Positions 11,881 to 25,481 are shown, counted from the first letter of the stretch. The stretch is DNA of 64,000 nt from Adiantum capillus-veneris (GCA_014529385.2 CM043953.1:91271842-91335841); one strand, 5' to 3'. The notes: generated by a model not told the origin, from the letters alone. Program-made: numbers and translations.

Positions 11881-14496
11881 CTTACTGGTTTTCCATGGAA
11901 ATCTTTGAGAAGGGAGATTCTTCTCAGGTGGTGTCAAAATTTCTTTATATTATTGATTTTGTTACCATGGTAGCTTTGTTTTGATTTATTTAGCATTAAA
12001 TAGTGTCACATTGATTTAACTCCTGTGGTGATGCATTTTCCCTACTTGCTGAGGCCAAACTGATCTCTCTCTTTTGGTTTTTTTTAAAGAACACCATTTT
12101 GGGCTATGCTTTTGATGGTTTCCACTTGGACTGGTTGGTGACAATGTTATGGTCGCTTTGGGGGAATGCTTCTAGGCACCTTTGGGCTATATACTGTCCA
12201 CATGCTGTTGTTTATAAGGTTATAATCTTAGTTATCTTTTGGTTTTTCACTTACTATGTTAAGGAGAACCTGTGGTTTGATTACTTCAACAATTTTTTTT
12301 GGATTGATTAATTAAGCAATGTTGGCTCCTTCCCATAGATCCCTCTCAGATTTGGGTAAAATTTCCCAAGTTTATGATGGTGTAGTTGTGGTATTCTTAG
12401 ATCATTTACTCCCTTGGGGTTACTTTGGGCAGTTCTTGATATGATATGCCCCTTCTTAGTGGTTATGACACTGAAGAAATTCAATCTGGCTATAGGTTTG
12501 AATAGCAGGGATTATGACTTATGGTTAAAACTTTGGCTTGTACTAGCTGGCTTCTTTTTCCGGCTCATACAAATAGACATTATGGTTTTATTTTTGAGCT
12601 TAGTTGAATTATAAATCATCTTGGTAGCACTAGTTGGATCTAGAGTTTGCACTTTAAGGTTTTCTTTAATCAAATCTAGGATGGACGAGATCTAAAATCA
12701 GGGAAAGCCTTTAGTGGTTTTTGGTTTATACTTTAATGATTCTGCTTATACTTTGCTTTACTGGTCTCTCTTGTTGTGTTTATACTTGCTGGTCTCTTTT
12801 AGTGATGCAGACTTACATTTGAGGAATGGGTGTTGTGATATGCTCTTTACATTGTGATATGGTCTTTAAAACATGACAATGGTTTGATCTTTTGGATACT
12901 CTCATTTTGTTTGGATAATACTTGAGATGGTTGGCTACTTTTTCAATGGTTGATAAGTATGGATGTGGTCTTGGTTTGACTAAACCTAGCCAGGTGGTTG
13001 TCGAAGCTTACAAGACTCATATTTGTCTAATTTTTTTTGGCATAGCCCTTTTAGGATCTAAAGGAGATGTTTGCCAATAGCACATTTGTTGGTGATTGAT
13101 GGCTCATAACTTGCCTAATGTCAGGTTAATAACACCTTTATACTCCCAGCCGATGATCTGATAGTTATTTTACTACCTGGCATGTACCGATGATTTGACT
13201 AGGAATGATTTAACTCCTGAACTTTATTTTTTTTTGAAATTTTTTGATGTATTGCATAGATTGCATTACTTAGTTGATGCTTGCTAGATATTAGCATATA
13301 GTTTTATTGACTCTAAATGGGAGATTTCTACCTTAGATGTAGGTTTTGCTTGGACTAGACTATTGCCTAAACTAATGGTGGTTGGCATACCTTTTGGTTA
13401 ACACTGAGAGTGGACCTCACTAATGGGGTTGATTGGGGATAAAGATGGAAATAATGCCACTTTATGGCTCGGAATACCTACCTGATTTGGGGTTGTTAGG
13501 CTTTCCCACTTGGTAGTGTTTTGATGTTAGACATGACATTACTTTGATAACTGCTAGTTCATAACTTTCCTAATACTAGGTTGATAATACCTTTTACTAC
13601 CTAGCTTGTACAAATGTTATTAACTAGTAATGATTAGCCCGCCAACCAAAGAATAGCTAGGAAAAGGGATGTGTGTGTTTAAGATTGATTGTCCAACAAT
13701 AGTTTGATTTCCACAAACTATTGAATTATACAATGGGACTAGAGACCAAGTAGTACCTTTATATAAAAAACATATTGGACTTCCCAAATGTCAAACATTA
13801 GACTTCACAATTGATAAGAATTAGACTTCATAAATGACAAAAAATAGACTTTTCTTACTATCAAATATTAGATTGAAAGAATAAATACAATTATCACAGA
13901 AAATTATTATGAAAATTTTATCAATCATAAGAATCAAAGCTGAATGATGAATGAGGATCTCCTGCTATAGTTGCAATTTTTGTCGTAATCCCAAGAACGA
14001 AGCCTCTTACCTATCACCATCCAAAAAACACACAAGCTCATTAGCTCTTGGCATTAATTGGGAAGAAAGGTGTCAATGACCCCCTCCTCTTGTATCGGTG
14101 TCAAAAATTACAACAAAGACTAACAACCTAGAATAGATCAAGTACTATGTTAGAGATTGAGCCCTTATTTACTACAATGTTCGCATCTTTTAATCCTAAA
14201 AAAACCCAATCAACATCTCCTTTGTAATTTGGATAAATTTTCAAAAGTCTAGTACACTGCCATCTCATCTAAGACCCTCATGTGTTCTTGTTGCATCATC
14301 TTTCAAGATATTCTGGCTGGGTGGAAAAGACTTTTGAGATCATTTCTTGCTCTTGAAGACGCATTCTAGTTCTAGCCCCTTTGCTAGAAGAAGCATTGTT
14401 TTCTAGTAGCATCTAAACTTTATGGTCCAATATTTTCCTCGCACTCTGAAGCTGGATCAGAACTTCTTTGATCTATGCCCTGATGTCTTTCATACA
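11881..14496. other. AT-rich non-coding stretch
   Basis: Possibly the rest of the diverged 3' LTR. It includes an imperfect direct repeat (about 13090-13215 and 13552-13650, sharing CATAACTT-CCTAAT and the GTTAATAA/GTTGATAA region). No coding similarity is seen. Confidence 0.35.
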
Positions 14497-14912
14497 CTAA
14501 TATGTAGGTTTATTACCTAATAGAATTTCTATTTCTAATCTCAGGATTCTGAGGTCAGCTGTGGATGGGTTTTTAATGTGAGAATTAACCAGCTGATCTT
14601 CATTGGTAAGGCACCATTCATGGATTTTCTCTAGAACTTGAATGCAATTTGGATGAGGAGGTAGATGGCAGAGTTTTTGATTATGAAAGCTGACCGACTT
14701 CCAATCATTGACCCTGACATGCTGCATAGCTACCTGATGGGATCTAGTCTGGCCTTGGATATGAGTTTGGACTTGGGTCTATTGCTGGTTAGACTGGCCC
14801 TGATCTCCCGTCTGGTTTTGAGGTTGGTCAACTTGAGTGCTTGAATCAATACCTTCTTGTGTAGATTGACCTCCTCCAATTGTTGAGTATGGAGGTGGAT
14901 GGTCATCATCAC
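14497..14912 (-). pseudogene. Unrecognised degenerate coding-like segment
   Basis: Two adjacent minus-strand frames lie end to end: 60 codons (14730-14912), then 76 codons (14497-14727). They give a polar, lysine- and leucine-rich peptide without low-complexity sequence, unlike the noise frames around them. Minus-strand sequence below 14497 also reads as fragments with stops. I recognise no family. It could be a piece of an old transposon gene or chance. Confidence 0.2.
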
Positions 14913-15900
14913 AACGCTATATCTTGAAAAGAGAACACCACAAAGTTAAGCTGAATAAACACTAAAAAAGTAGTACAGAATTAAAAGAGGTCCTTAAGAC
15001 TTGGTCCCCTCAACAAACACAAGCAATAACATGATAAAAATGTGAAATTAATAATTTCCACATTGTTCAAAGGGCAAACCTCAATCAAATGCTGCTCAAA
15101 TGATGCAAGCATAAACCTCAAGTATAAATACCAAAGACTATCAATCAAAGGGAAAACCTCAATATTTGATTACCACTAAATAAACTATCAAAAGGAAAAC
15201 CTAAGGTATAGAATACCTTAGGTATTCTATAGCCAAAGGTATAGAATACCATAGTAAATTAGCCAAAGGGAAAACCCCAAGTCAAATATCTAAATATGTA
15301 GAATTTTGATATGCTTCCATGATATGAGGATGAGCGTGAAAAAACTTTTTGACATCCATTTAGCACTTTGAAGGCCGTGATTCTACAATACATAAATCTT
15401 ATGATGCAACATGTGATTGTGGGTGAATGTGTCTTGAAGGTCTATGATAATCTCAAGAATTTTAGATTCTTCATCCAAAAGCATTGGGTCATTAATGATA
15501 GGAAGTGTAGGCAAAGGGCATTGAAAAGGTTAAAGAAGACATGTGAATGTGTTGTGATTTTTTCAAGAGTCAAGAGTTTCTAATTAGAAAGAAATGGCAT
15601 TAATCCACTAACTTTAAAAGAACCATAATACATTTGTACTACTTGAGTACAAAGTTGTTCTTACACTCTTAAGATGTCTCTTTTCAATACGTAGCATAAG
15701 AAAATTACTCTGTTTGAATTCAACATGTCCTCTCTTTTTGTCTCCATGCTTAACATAAGACTTATGATTATGATTTTTTTGTTTTGTTTCTTCTAAAATT
15801 TGGTTGTGTTGCTACAAAATTTCATCAGCATATAGAACTTCATCAACTCATACCAAACATGATAAATGAATAGGCAATGAATATATGTAAAAAATTCAAA
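14913..15900. other. AT-rich non-coding stretch with short inverted repeat
   Basis: Contains several CAAAGGGAAAACC-like repeats and a perfect hairpin at 15207-15231 (stem TATAGAATACC/GGTATTCTATA, loop TTA). No gene is seen. Confidence 0.4.
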
Positions 15901-16045
15901 TGGTGCTTTGTTTGTGGATGAGTAAGGTGTGGTATTATATAAAAATTGAGGCAAATGGATGTATATATCCCATGGTACTTTGTTTGTGGATGAGTGAGGT
16001 GTGGTGTTATTTGAAAATTGAGGAAAATGAATGTATGTATCCCAT
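15901..16045. repeat. Tandem duplication, 72-bp unit
   Basis: Two units (15901-15972 and 15973-16045) share CTTTGTTTGTGGATGAGT and CCCATGG. They are similar but not identical, so the duplication is not recent. Confidence 0.85.
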
Positions 16046-16089
16046 GGACCCAGTCTCTTATGAGCATAAATATTGTTATGGTTCAAGCC

Positions 16090-16275
16090 AACTAGTCGGA
16101 CACCCATCTCACTGACCGTACTAACCTTATCTATTCTTTGGTAGCACAGATCAATTAGGAGGGGTGAGGTGTTTATACTGACACTGAGCTCCACTAGCAC
16201 TATGTGCACTCGTCTCCTTCCTCACCCACACTCTCACTTCATACGCATCCACGCACTCACAAGTTATATTAGAGC
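16090..16275 (+). other. Possible old LTR end with degraded primer site
   Basis: CT-rich leader-like sequence is followed near 16260-16275 by TTATATTAGAGCC, which resembles a decayed initiator-Met primer site. No partner LTR was found. Confidence 0.2.
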
Positions 16276-16779
16276 CACAATGGTCCTCTTGTGCTTTGCA
16301 TGCACGCAACCTTCTTGAAAAGCTAAGGCTCAAGTTTTGGAGCTTTACACAGACAAAGATACCTAGTTATCAATTAAAAGTCCCCATGTGATAATGAATA
16401 GTACAATAGAGAAGGAGAGCATTGGAACCATCTATAAGTTTTGGACTATGTGTAATGGTACATTGAAGCTCATAGAAATCCATCAATGAGCTTCTGACCA
16501 AATCTTTTGAAGCAAACTAATGCTAAAATTATAGTAGCATTGAAAAAAATTGAAGACCACTGAAGGGGGATATTTTGGCAGCACTGAAAGTTGAAGCTCG
16601 TAGTAAAAGTCAACATAGGCAAAGGAAGTTATCTAGCACTAAACAATAATCAACTTGCACCTTTTCCTTGACCAATGGGTGAAAAAAGGGGGAGTCCTTT
16701 TGGACACCTACCCCACTGATGTGGCTATTTTTTAAGCTTTGTACTTGGTTACCTCTTAAGTATTTTTCTTTTTCTCAGT

Positions 16780-17777
16780 GGGAATATACCCTTTAAAAGG
16801 GTGCATGGTAAAAATTACCTCGTGATGGTAAGAATAAATGTGGTGGTTTAATTCTCCTCTTTTCTTCTCATCCTATCAAGGACCTCTTCACGCCCCGACT
16901 ACTGTCTCCCTCTCTCTCCCTCTGCCCCTGTGCCGCGTCACGTGCTCTCAAATACCTCTATGCACCTAAACCTAAACTTGTATACTCCTAGATTCCACTG
17001 AGGTGGACACATTTGTGTCCCATATGGAATAGTGCATTAGCAGATCGTGTTGATAATGGTGGGAGTTACTGCTTGTATCTCGTTATGATGCCTCATCATC
17101 AACATGCTTCTATTTAAAGAGGTGAGGGTGCTTTCCCCCCCTCATTTAGCCTAGATTGTATGTAATGTGCATATGTGAAAGAGAGGAGTGTGCTTGTTGC
17201 CGCTTACTGAGTGGAAATGGAGCTCACAGAGCAACCTTCACAGTCTATGAATTTCTTGGCTTGGTTTTGTTATGCACTTTGGCACATTGATGACGACATA
17301 CTGCACTCAGTCAAATTTTTTGTTTGCCTAAGGGATTCTCTATTTTGTTTATGCACTAAATTTAGGAACTTCTGTTTTACTTTACATAAAGAAATGGGTT
17401 ATAGATACACATACCATTGGTTTATTTCATCACTGAGGCCATGATATGTGTATTTCATCACTATTAATATTGGTTGGTGCATACTATGTAAAAGTAAACT
17501 GGTCTTTAAAAAAAAAACCCCCCACTCTATCGCTATCGTATACTGTATGAAGGCTTCTCGAATTTTGTTGGATTCCATGATTGCCACATGTGAGCTTGAT
17601 GGAGCTTCTAAAGGTTGAAGATAGGCACATGTTTTTTCATACTATGTTTACTCACCATTTAAGGTGGCATACATTGGTTTGCGTTTTTTGGTGTCACTTT
17701 AGGTAAGATGCAGCTTCTAGGGGGATTCCTTCACTAACCCGTACTAGCTATATATATGATTTTTTGTATTTGGGGGG

Positions 17778-17820
<43 letters not shown>

Positions 17821-18890
17821 CTTGGCAACATTGTGTGAGAAGGTTCCCTGCCCGAGTGGCTCTAGTTACATTCAATATCTGTTGGTGTATTGGTGGTGTT
17901 ACTTTTTTAACCCTACTACACGTTGTACAATGGTTTAATTATTGTACTGCATACTACGATTTGGACTTTATTAAAAAGTTTGGCTTGTAGGCACTTAGGG
18001 ATTGTTCTCGTATCACCTATATGTTGTTTGGCTGAATGAGCTGTATCATAGCATTACTGGTTTTCTGATTGGATTACTGCATTTTTTTTTTGTTTTTTCA
18101 AAGAAGGGATAGATTGGGACCTCGTTCTCAGTTTAGTCTTAATGATTTATTTTTGCTTGATATACATGACTGGGTTGAAGCCTAAGCCAAACACGAGATA
18201 AATTTTTGAGGAATAACACTGTATTTTTTAGTCTTGGCTTATATAGACGATATGGCTTAAAGGGTATGAGGGATAGATGTGGTATGAATAGGACCACAAG
18301 CACTTGCTTGGTCTGGATGAGTTCTTGGACTAATTTTGCTGCTTCATGAAAAATTATTTGGTATTGTAAGACTATTGACAAGGTACAAAAAAATGTGGGC
18401 TAAAATTGGGAGTAATACACTTGGATTGGAAAGGGTGGTGGCCTTCCAATCATAATGATAGATATGCAAATAGCTATTTTTGGTCTTAAAAAGTGGGGAT
18501 ATATAATAACAATATCTATAACAACTACAAGAATATGCTTGTATCTTAAAGGAGTGATGACTTTTTTGACTACAAGCTTTAAAATGAACTTAAAAAGAAC
18601 CAAAACACATTTTTTTTTTGACAAAATTGGAATAGATGATTACTTTGGATAATGGTTTTAAGTTAAAAAAGTTGTAAGTTGGACATGGGGGATAAAAATT
18701 GATATAGTCCGGATGTAGGTGAGGACCCTATCCTTCCTTGGAAATTTTTGTTTGGCTTAGCTGTCGTCCGTCCTTGCAGTACCAAACTCTTGCCTCTTTA
18801 TGGAACAAAAAAACACACATCAGCCTTTGTACCTAAACACTAGAATGAGACCTCATTCTTATAGCTATGTACAAAAATAATTATTAGGTT
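16780..18890 (+). repeat. Diverged copy of the 6471-9217 LTR
   Basis: Collinear blocks match the 5' LTR: CCCTTTAAAAGGGT (near 16790, compare 7083), TATTTAAAGAGGTGAGGGTGC (near 17112, compare 7289), GGATGTAGGTGAGGAC (18711-18726, compare 8838-8853) and the hairpin GAATGAGACCTCATTC (18843-18858) followed by TGTACAAAA. Similarity stops soon after, and unrelated sequence begins near 18895. It may be a solo LTR. Boundaries are approximate. Confidence 0.5.
17772..17820. repeat. Poly-G tract
   Basis: Six G, one C, then 42 consecutive G (17779-17820). The exact length in the genome is uncertain because such runs are hard to sequence. Confidence 0.9.
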
Positions 18891-18894
18891 GTAG

Positions 18895-19647
18895 CTATCG
18901 ATGCCGAGTTGCCAATGCCGATGAAAAATGTAAAAGTCATAGCAGTCAAAATCGGTGTTGAAATCAATCATGCACCGAGCTGTCAATGCAAAGCCGTAGA
19001 GAATCGTTCAAGAGAAGCGCTCTCAACCAAGGAAAGAACCGCCAATGTCGATGTCGGGGGATGCCCGAGCGTACTCATTGAGGCTTGCACACGATGTCTA
19101 TATGTGTGTGCAGGCCCGTGCTGAGAGTGTGTGTGTGCTCTCTCTTTTTCGCAACTAAGAGGGTTATCAAATGCTCACTCTGTTTCTGTCGTTTTTGTGC
19201 CAATGATGAGCTGCCATAGTTCCAAAATCTCCAAAACCGGCTCTTTAATCTCTCTTCATAATGTATGTGTGAACACACTCTTGAATAAGAAAAAAAAATT
19301 GTTCTTCTATTTGAAATTTTGAAGATGCCAAAATTTTGCAGATGCTCAATTTCTGCTACTTCACACTACCAGCTACTCGATTTGTTGCTTTAATTCACCA
19401 ACGCTTGTGAGGGTTGCTCGATTTTCTGCCTCGATTTCTTTGCCAAGCATTGCTCTTTTTCAATGTATGTGTGTATATGTGTCCACACACACCACACACA
19501 CCCACCAAAGCGGATTTACTTGTTGCCAATATGCAGCCTTAGTTTCCCCTTTTTGACCTCATATTGCTTTCTTGCCGGATTGTACCTGCTCGAGTTCAAT
19601 TGTCAACGATGGCTGAAGCTCAATGCTAGTCAAATATCTCACACACA

Positions 19648-19682
<35 letters not shown>

Positions 19683-20257
19683 CAACACGCCATGTTCTTT
19701 GCTCATCCTCTATGGGTGCCTGCTTGATAGTATTGCTTGACTATTCTTTTGATGCTCTGCTTGCTTGCTTGATTTTACAAGCTTTAGAATTTTTGTCCAG
19801 TTGCAAGTTTAGCTAAAAATTCTTCAACTTTGTCAATGCCCACTATTGTTTTCAACTTTGCAAGCATCCATTGCTTATGGTTGACACTCGAAGCACTTAA
19901 TGCTGTGCAAAATCCAAGCTACAAATTCCCCCAATTTTCCTTGCTCATCTCCTTGTTTGCTGAGGCATGCTTTGCCCTTGATACTCTTGCACTCAAGCTT
20001 AAGAGCTTTTTTTTTGCAGATTTGCTTAGATTCTCTGATGATTACTTTAAGCCTCTCAAGATTCCCTCTCCTTGAGAGGGATTGTGCATGTTGAGGAAGC
20101 TGAGATCCAAGATCTCACCCCATCTTTTGCCGGGTCCTCACCAAGAAGCTTTGATCCGATGTTGCTGAGCCGAATCTATCGCCACCGAGCTCAAGCCGAG
20201 CTTCGTTGCTTTTGTGTCTTGCCAAGAAGCTGTTGAATGGGAATCGATCATTGTTGT
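18895..20257. other. Non-coding stretch, possible minus-strand copia interior
   Basis: It lies downstream, in the minus orientation, of the short LTR at 20273-20485. It contains a (GT) microsatellite at 19649-19681. No copia gag or pol motif is recognisable on either strand, so a solo LTR next to unrelated DNA is equally possible. Confidence 0.3.
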
Positions 20258-20270
20258 GGCTTTGATATGA
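20258..20270 (-). other. Degraded primer-binding site
   Basis: On the minus strand this reads TCATATCAAAGCC, 10 of 13 positions matching an initiator-Met primer site, two bases after the LTR end. The copia element at 56488 has the same two-base spacing. Confidence 0.45.
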
Positions 20271-20272
20271 GT

Positions 20273-20485
20273 TGAAGAGTGCATGTGCATGGATGCGTGC
20301 ATTCACAGTGTGGATGCGATACAATGTGCATGCAAGAAGGGGAGATGGAGAGAGTGGATTGTGTGTAGGGGGAGTAGGGCTCAAATGAGCTACTCGTTAT
20401 TCTTGGTATATGTACAAGAATAAGGTGGTCAATGGGCGGGTGCCCATAGCTTTCCGGGAAAGGTATGGATGCCTATACCCCAACA
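20273..20485 (-). mobile_element. Short copia-type LTR (LTR B), minus strand
   Basis: On the minus strand it starts TGTTGGGGTATAGGC and ends in CTCTTCA, close to the start and end of the LTR at 56488-56679. Length 213 bp. It contains a hairpin at 20397-20423 (stem TTATTCTTG/CAAGAATAA). Confidence 0.6.
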
Positions 20486-21737
20486 TGCTTTGGCAAGGCC
20501 GATTCTCTATGAAAACTCAACAAGGTTTGGCATTGTCATGAGCACTGTTAGCTAAGAGCACTTACATTCCGTTTTGTCTCATCCTTTTGATGGACTTCTA
20601 TGAAGCAAGGCTACTTTAGGGCATATTGCAAGAAATGTCCAAAGTTTGGAATATGCTATTAGCATACAAGCTTGGGGAATCTTTGCAACATGTCTAACGT
20701 TATAGAATACATAGCTATGAGCCTCATTCAAGCAAAGGAAATTGATCTTAAAGGGGCAAAAAGGTTAGCCAATTTAAACTTCTACTTGTTTTTCTATCTT
20801 TAACTTTTCATTTTAAAAGATTTCTCTATTGTGCAAAGCAAAGTGCTTTGATATACTAGCACAAAGCAAGGCTTCTATTCCATGCCAAAGTACTATCCAT
20901 TGACTTAGGATTAAGGATAACGGAACACAAGTTTGGCACATTGACAAAATATAGATATAAGCTAATATGTTATGTCTGACAACATTGAGTTGTGATGTAT
21001 CCATGCTAGTACAAACGGTGCAAGGCATATATGACATCGGCTCACACTATTGAGACCATAATTGAAGCCAAGGAATTATCATTTTATTTTTCTAATATAC
21101 ATGCATGGCATGCCAATATAGTGGGCTTCATTCCACTGAATCATTGTGTATGCTTTTGCTATACCATCAGCTACTCTGTTTAGGAAGAATTGAGGCTGAT
21201 AGTTTTTCTTATGACCATTGTATATTTCTACAGCGACATGCAATGTACATTATTGGCTCTATGCACAAGGTGCAACCAATATAGATGATTCTCTTTGTGG
21301 TAAAAATTAGGCGTAGCCTAGCTATCAAAAGTAGATAATTCATGAGATGACATGAATAAACTAAAAGAGCCTCACAATAGGTAATCTCTTGTTTGAACAC
21401 CCAAGAAAGTCTAGTATGACTACCTTCTTTGGGGTGTTAGACATCTTTATTTTTTGTTCATATCAAGAGAAAAGTATTTCAAGATCTAGTTGTGAAAAAA
21501 ATTCCAACTTGCAAAGATATGTTGCTTAGTTGCAACACTAATTGTGTCTCTAAGAGTGGTATTTTCAAATATATGACCCAGCTAATACACAATCACTCCA
21601 TAGGTGTTGACGATCATAGTTTGATCTCATCACTATTGTACTTTCAAGGAAAGAAGTCCACAATTTGCCGAGGGATAGTGGATAAGTTCAAATTTCCAAG
21701 TTGATTTTGATCGCTGATAGACACGATAAATCATTGT
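20486..21737. other. AT-rich non-coding stretch
   Basis: A 70-codon frame (21492-21704, +) has no recognisable domain. Nothing else is supported. Confidence 0.4.
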
Positions 21738-21943
21738 TGGTCACTGTTGGTTGCTAGTTTGAGCCTTTTTCATACAGAGTCTAACCAAGGGGTTTGAAAT
21801 TATACATTTTAACCAAAGGGTTTGGTTATGAGTTAAGTATTGGTCACTGTTGGTTGCTAGTTTGAGCATTTTTCATACAGAGTCTAACCAAGGGGTTTGC
21901 AATTATACATTTTAACCAAAGGGTTTGGATATGAGTTAAGTAT
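21738..21943. repeat. Tandem duplication, 103-bp unit
   Basis: Units 21738-21840 and 21841-21943 differ at only a few positions (for example GAGCC/GAGCA and GGTTAT/GGATAT). The near identity suggests a recent duplication. Confidence 0.95.
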
Positions 21944-22851
21944 TAATTGATTTTCACTAATCTTTTAACTAGTGTTACTAGGATTTTTGAGGTGGGAGAT
22001 TTGGTCATGTGCATTTGAATACGGGTAAGTGAACTCTATGCTCAACCTCCAGATATACATTTGATTTGGTTTTATTTCATTTTTAAACATGCTTTGATTG
22101 AATTTTCCAAGTAGGATGTATAAGCTTCAATGATTTCATCCATTTTTCTCTTCAAAGACATGACATGTCATGTAGGAGCAAATAATTTTGGGTCCTAGTG
22201 TACAGGATACAATTTTGCATGCAGTTATGGACCTACATGGTAGGGTTTTGTTTGGCACATGTTGTTGCAAGAGGAGCAACATGGTCTATGAACTCATGTT
22301 GTCATAAAAGGAGCAACATGGTCTAGGAACTCATGGACTTTAATCTAGCTAAGTGTGGAGCAAGGTTTATGAGGCCCCTCTCACTCGTGTCGGTGAGAGG
22401 TGTTTACAATTACCTCCAGACACAAGTACATCTCGTACCTGTAGAATGTTATTTTTTGGACATCCTTATATGAGACATATTCTACATGTGGAGAATATGA
22501 GTCTTTGGGATTGACATTGACGCCCGTTATTTCAATTATGTGTTGCGATAGAGTCCCTAGTTGTTGGTGTCACCCATTTGTTAGACCATTTTTAACACAT
22601 TATATCAGGAACAATTTCAATGGCCAAAAATTGTCAGATACCTAGTACAACTTGTTAAAGGTACAAGTATAGTTAACCATCTCCATTTGCAAGTTATAAA
22701 CAAGGTATTATGCAAGTTCCCTTTCTCCCTCTCTTCCCTTTGCTCTAGATCTCTCTTGCTCCATTTGGTGTTGGTCTTGGTGTGAGATTGCTTGTGTGTG
22801 TTTTTGATGCACCTCTTCTTGGTTGTGACAAAATATCTCTTGCATCCTAGT
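21944..22851. other. Non-coding stretch with LTR-like hairpin
   Basis: Contains a short local duplication (AGGAGCAACATGGTCTA twice, about 22272-22325) and an inverted repeat ATATTCT/AGAATAT near 22476-22499. CT-rich sequence follows at 22705-22770. Possibly an old LTR. Confidence 0.3.
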
Positions 22852-23010
22852 TTGCATCCCATAACTACATGGTGCCCCTTCACTTTTTTGGTTGTGGGTT
22901 TGTTGTTGTTTCTTCTTGCTTGTGGTTGCCCCAACCCCAATTGAGCAGCACCAGAGCCTTGAAGGGTGTTTAGAGGTTGCCTCTCTTATTGCCCGCCCCA
23001 GACGGCCTCA
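22852..23010 (+). repeat. Dispersed repeat, copy 1
   Basis: Matches 30385-30560 in the same orientation. Shared blocks are CATCCTAGTTTGCATCC, CCAATTGAGCAGCAC and GAAGGGTGTTTAGAGG. Both copies follow a CT-rich segment. Possibly leader or primer-site sequence of one element family. Confidence 0.75.
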
Positions 23011-24021
23011 ATATATTGACTTGCATGGTTAAGTGGATGGGTCCTTGTTCTACTCAAGAGGTTATCTTTGGTCAGTTAGGGTTAGCTCTGATATCCATGT
23101 CATTGTCGTGGAATTAATCCCCTGTCAGTCGATGTATCACCAATTTCTACGTCTTGGGAGCACGCATGGCTTGATACGAGTATGTATTGAATTTGTACTT
23201 GTTTGGTTATGCTAATATAATCTACTAACCATTGTGGATTTTGCAAAAGAAAACAATTGGCTTGGAAGATGGAACATAGGACACTTGCTCCATCATGCAT
23301 CACCAGATCCTATAGTGAATGAGGCTTTCCTGCACTACTAACTACAACCACATCGGACAATACCAAGGGCTTGAGCTTTATGCATTAGACACGAATATTC
23401 ACTTTAAAATCTTCTTCTTCTTTGAGAAATGAGACTACACACTTGTGAATTCTTTAGACTCTCCCCATTGTCTACAATGTAGCAATCTAGCTTAACATCT
23501 GACTCCTTTAACACATGCCAAGGCTTGAGGGAATGAAGAGAGTGCCTTATCTTATGCCCTCCATGTCTCTTTCAAGGTGTAGAGTCTTGGTAGAAAACTC
23601 TACTTGAGTGCTTTGCTTTTAATCACATTCAAGCTTTCTTTCCTCACAATTTTAGCTTCAACCACTTCCTACATGCCTTTTCTTCCATTTATGTTGTGAA
23701 CTCTCAATTTCCACCCTCATATCCATGGACTTCACCAAGCATCAAGACTCATCAAAAAGCCTTAGAAGTTGGAACTTGGAAAGAACTTGAAACCATGTAT
23801 TGTCATGGTATATGATCCCTCAACACAATTTCATGAAAAACTTAACAATGACAATCTTTTTCACTTTGATCTTAAAAATCCACCCTATTTATTGATACAA
23901 GTGTTTTGGTTGGCTCATTCCACTACTCAATGTTTGTAGTGGTCCATGGTGTGTATAGCATGTAATTCCTCTATCTCACCAACATGTCTGTTGTTGTATC
24001 AAACTTAATACATATACATAG
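23011..24021. other. Non-coding stretch
   Basis: No gene or known repeat recognised. Confidence 0.4.
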
Positions 24022-24425
24022 AAGAACATATCATTCAAAAGACAACTAGATTTAGATAGCTGGACAATGGTTTGTACAAACATGACTCAATATTAGATTC
24101 ACTTTTGTCCAATATAATAAGAATGAGGCATCATTCCAATGATCATATACAAAGGTAATAGAGTTGTGGAGGTCATCCAAGTTGAAATCAGTAGGGATCT
24201 TTAAAGTCAGATAGCAACTAAGCTAAACCATTTTAAGTAAAGATAGCATTCTCACTTGCATCCATATAAATAGGACAATAGATTTGTTAGCCTTGAATAT
24301 GTATTACAATTGTCAAAGAACCTATCAAATGTTATCCTTATCTACTTGAAATTTTTTAATTAATTTGTAACTATATTTTAAAAGATATAATAATGTAAAG
24401 CGTCAAAAGGTCATCACCCCTTCTG
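24022..24425 (-). repeat. Diverged minus-strand copy of the 6471-9217 LTR
   Basis: On the minus strand the order GGTGATGACC, GATAACATTTGATAG, GGATGCAAGTGAG (24246-24263 region), hairpin GAATGATGCCTCATTC (24121-24136) and TAGTTGTCTTTTGAATG (about 24031-24048) follows the same order as the LTRs at 8.6-9.05 kb and 18.5-18.9 kb. Only the 3' part of the LTR is recognisable. Confidence 0.55.
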
Positions 24426-25481
24426 ATGGAAGTGTCTATACTTGTCTTTAATGTGTGATTAAGCTGTAAGTTTTGTTTACAAAGTATGAACCAATCATAA
24501 GTATTTTTCCTTGTTTTGTGTTTGAAATATCCAAGTTAACCACATTCTCCAAGGAGATCTTTGCACAACCATGATAAGCAATTAAGTTCATCTTGCATAA
24601 TTTTCCAAAGTTTTATGATTATAGAGATAAGATTTCATTGTATTTTTGAGAACTAAAGCACATAGATGCAATACAATTCCTATATTACTTAGTCCCATAT
24701 TCTTTTCCCAAAAAATCCACTTTGAACTTGATGGTGCTCATAGTTAGCAAAAGGATCATGCTTTATATAATGAACAATCAGGGTGGTGTATGTATTGCAA
24801 GCACATCTAGAACAATATAGATCATAAGAATTATACAAGCAAGTCTTCTCTAATGTTTCATAAATCATAGCTAGAAGAAAAATAATTGTCTAAGTCAAAT
24901 ATTCATAAGAAAAACAATTCAAAACTATGGCCATCCCAAACATAAGCTTCTCCCATAATTCCCATAATGTAAATAAAAAAAAGAAACACAACTAGTGGAG
25001 ATTCCTAGTCACAAATGCTCAGAATCAAGTAAAGACAATAGAGCTTGTAATAATTTTCTCTTATACATATATATATATATATAATATAATATTCTTTAAT
25101 ATATTTATGTGTATATAAATCTCATATAAATGGCTATTTATGTAGTTGTAAACAATTGGTATGCAAAATAAAGAGAAGATAAAGGAAATAACAAAATAAT
25201 ATGTACTTAGCTTGGGATGATGTTGTCATCCATTCCAAATGCAGAACACTAGGGCAAGGTCAAAAGCGGCGATTGGTTGAACAAGTCGGATGCAAGTAGA
25301 TTGAATTTTTGGCATTCGATCTCCTGTGTTCCCAATGGCAATGGCAATCAAGAATACAGTCACCTTTTGGATATGGTAACCTGGTGATGGCTAGCTCAAG
25401 CAACGATATACTACTGTGTTTAAGGGTTTTTTCTTTTGTAAACCATGGCAAATACGAGCTCTTTAATATTTTTCCAATATG
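24426..25481. other. AT-rich non-coding stretch
   Basis: May include more of the diverged LTR on the minus strand. A short (TA) run lies at about 25065-25082. No gene is seen. Confidence 0.35.
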
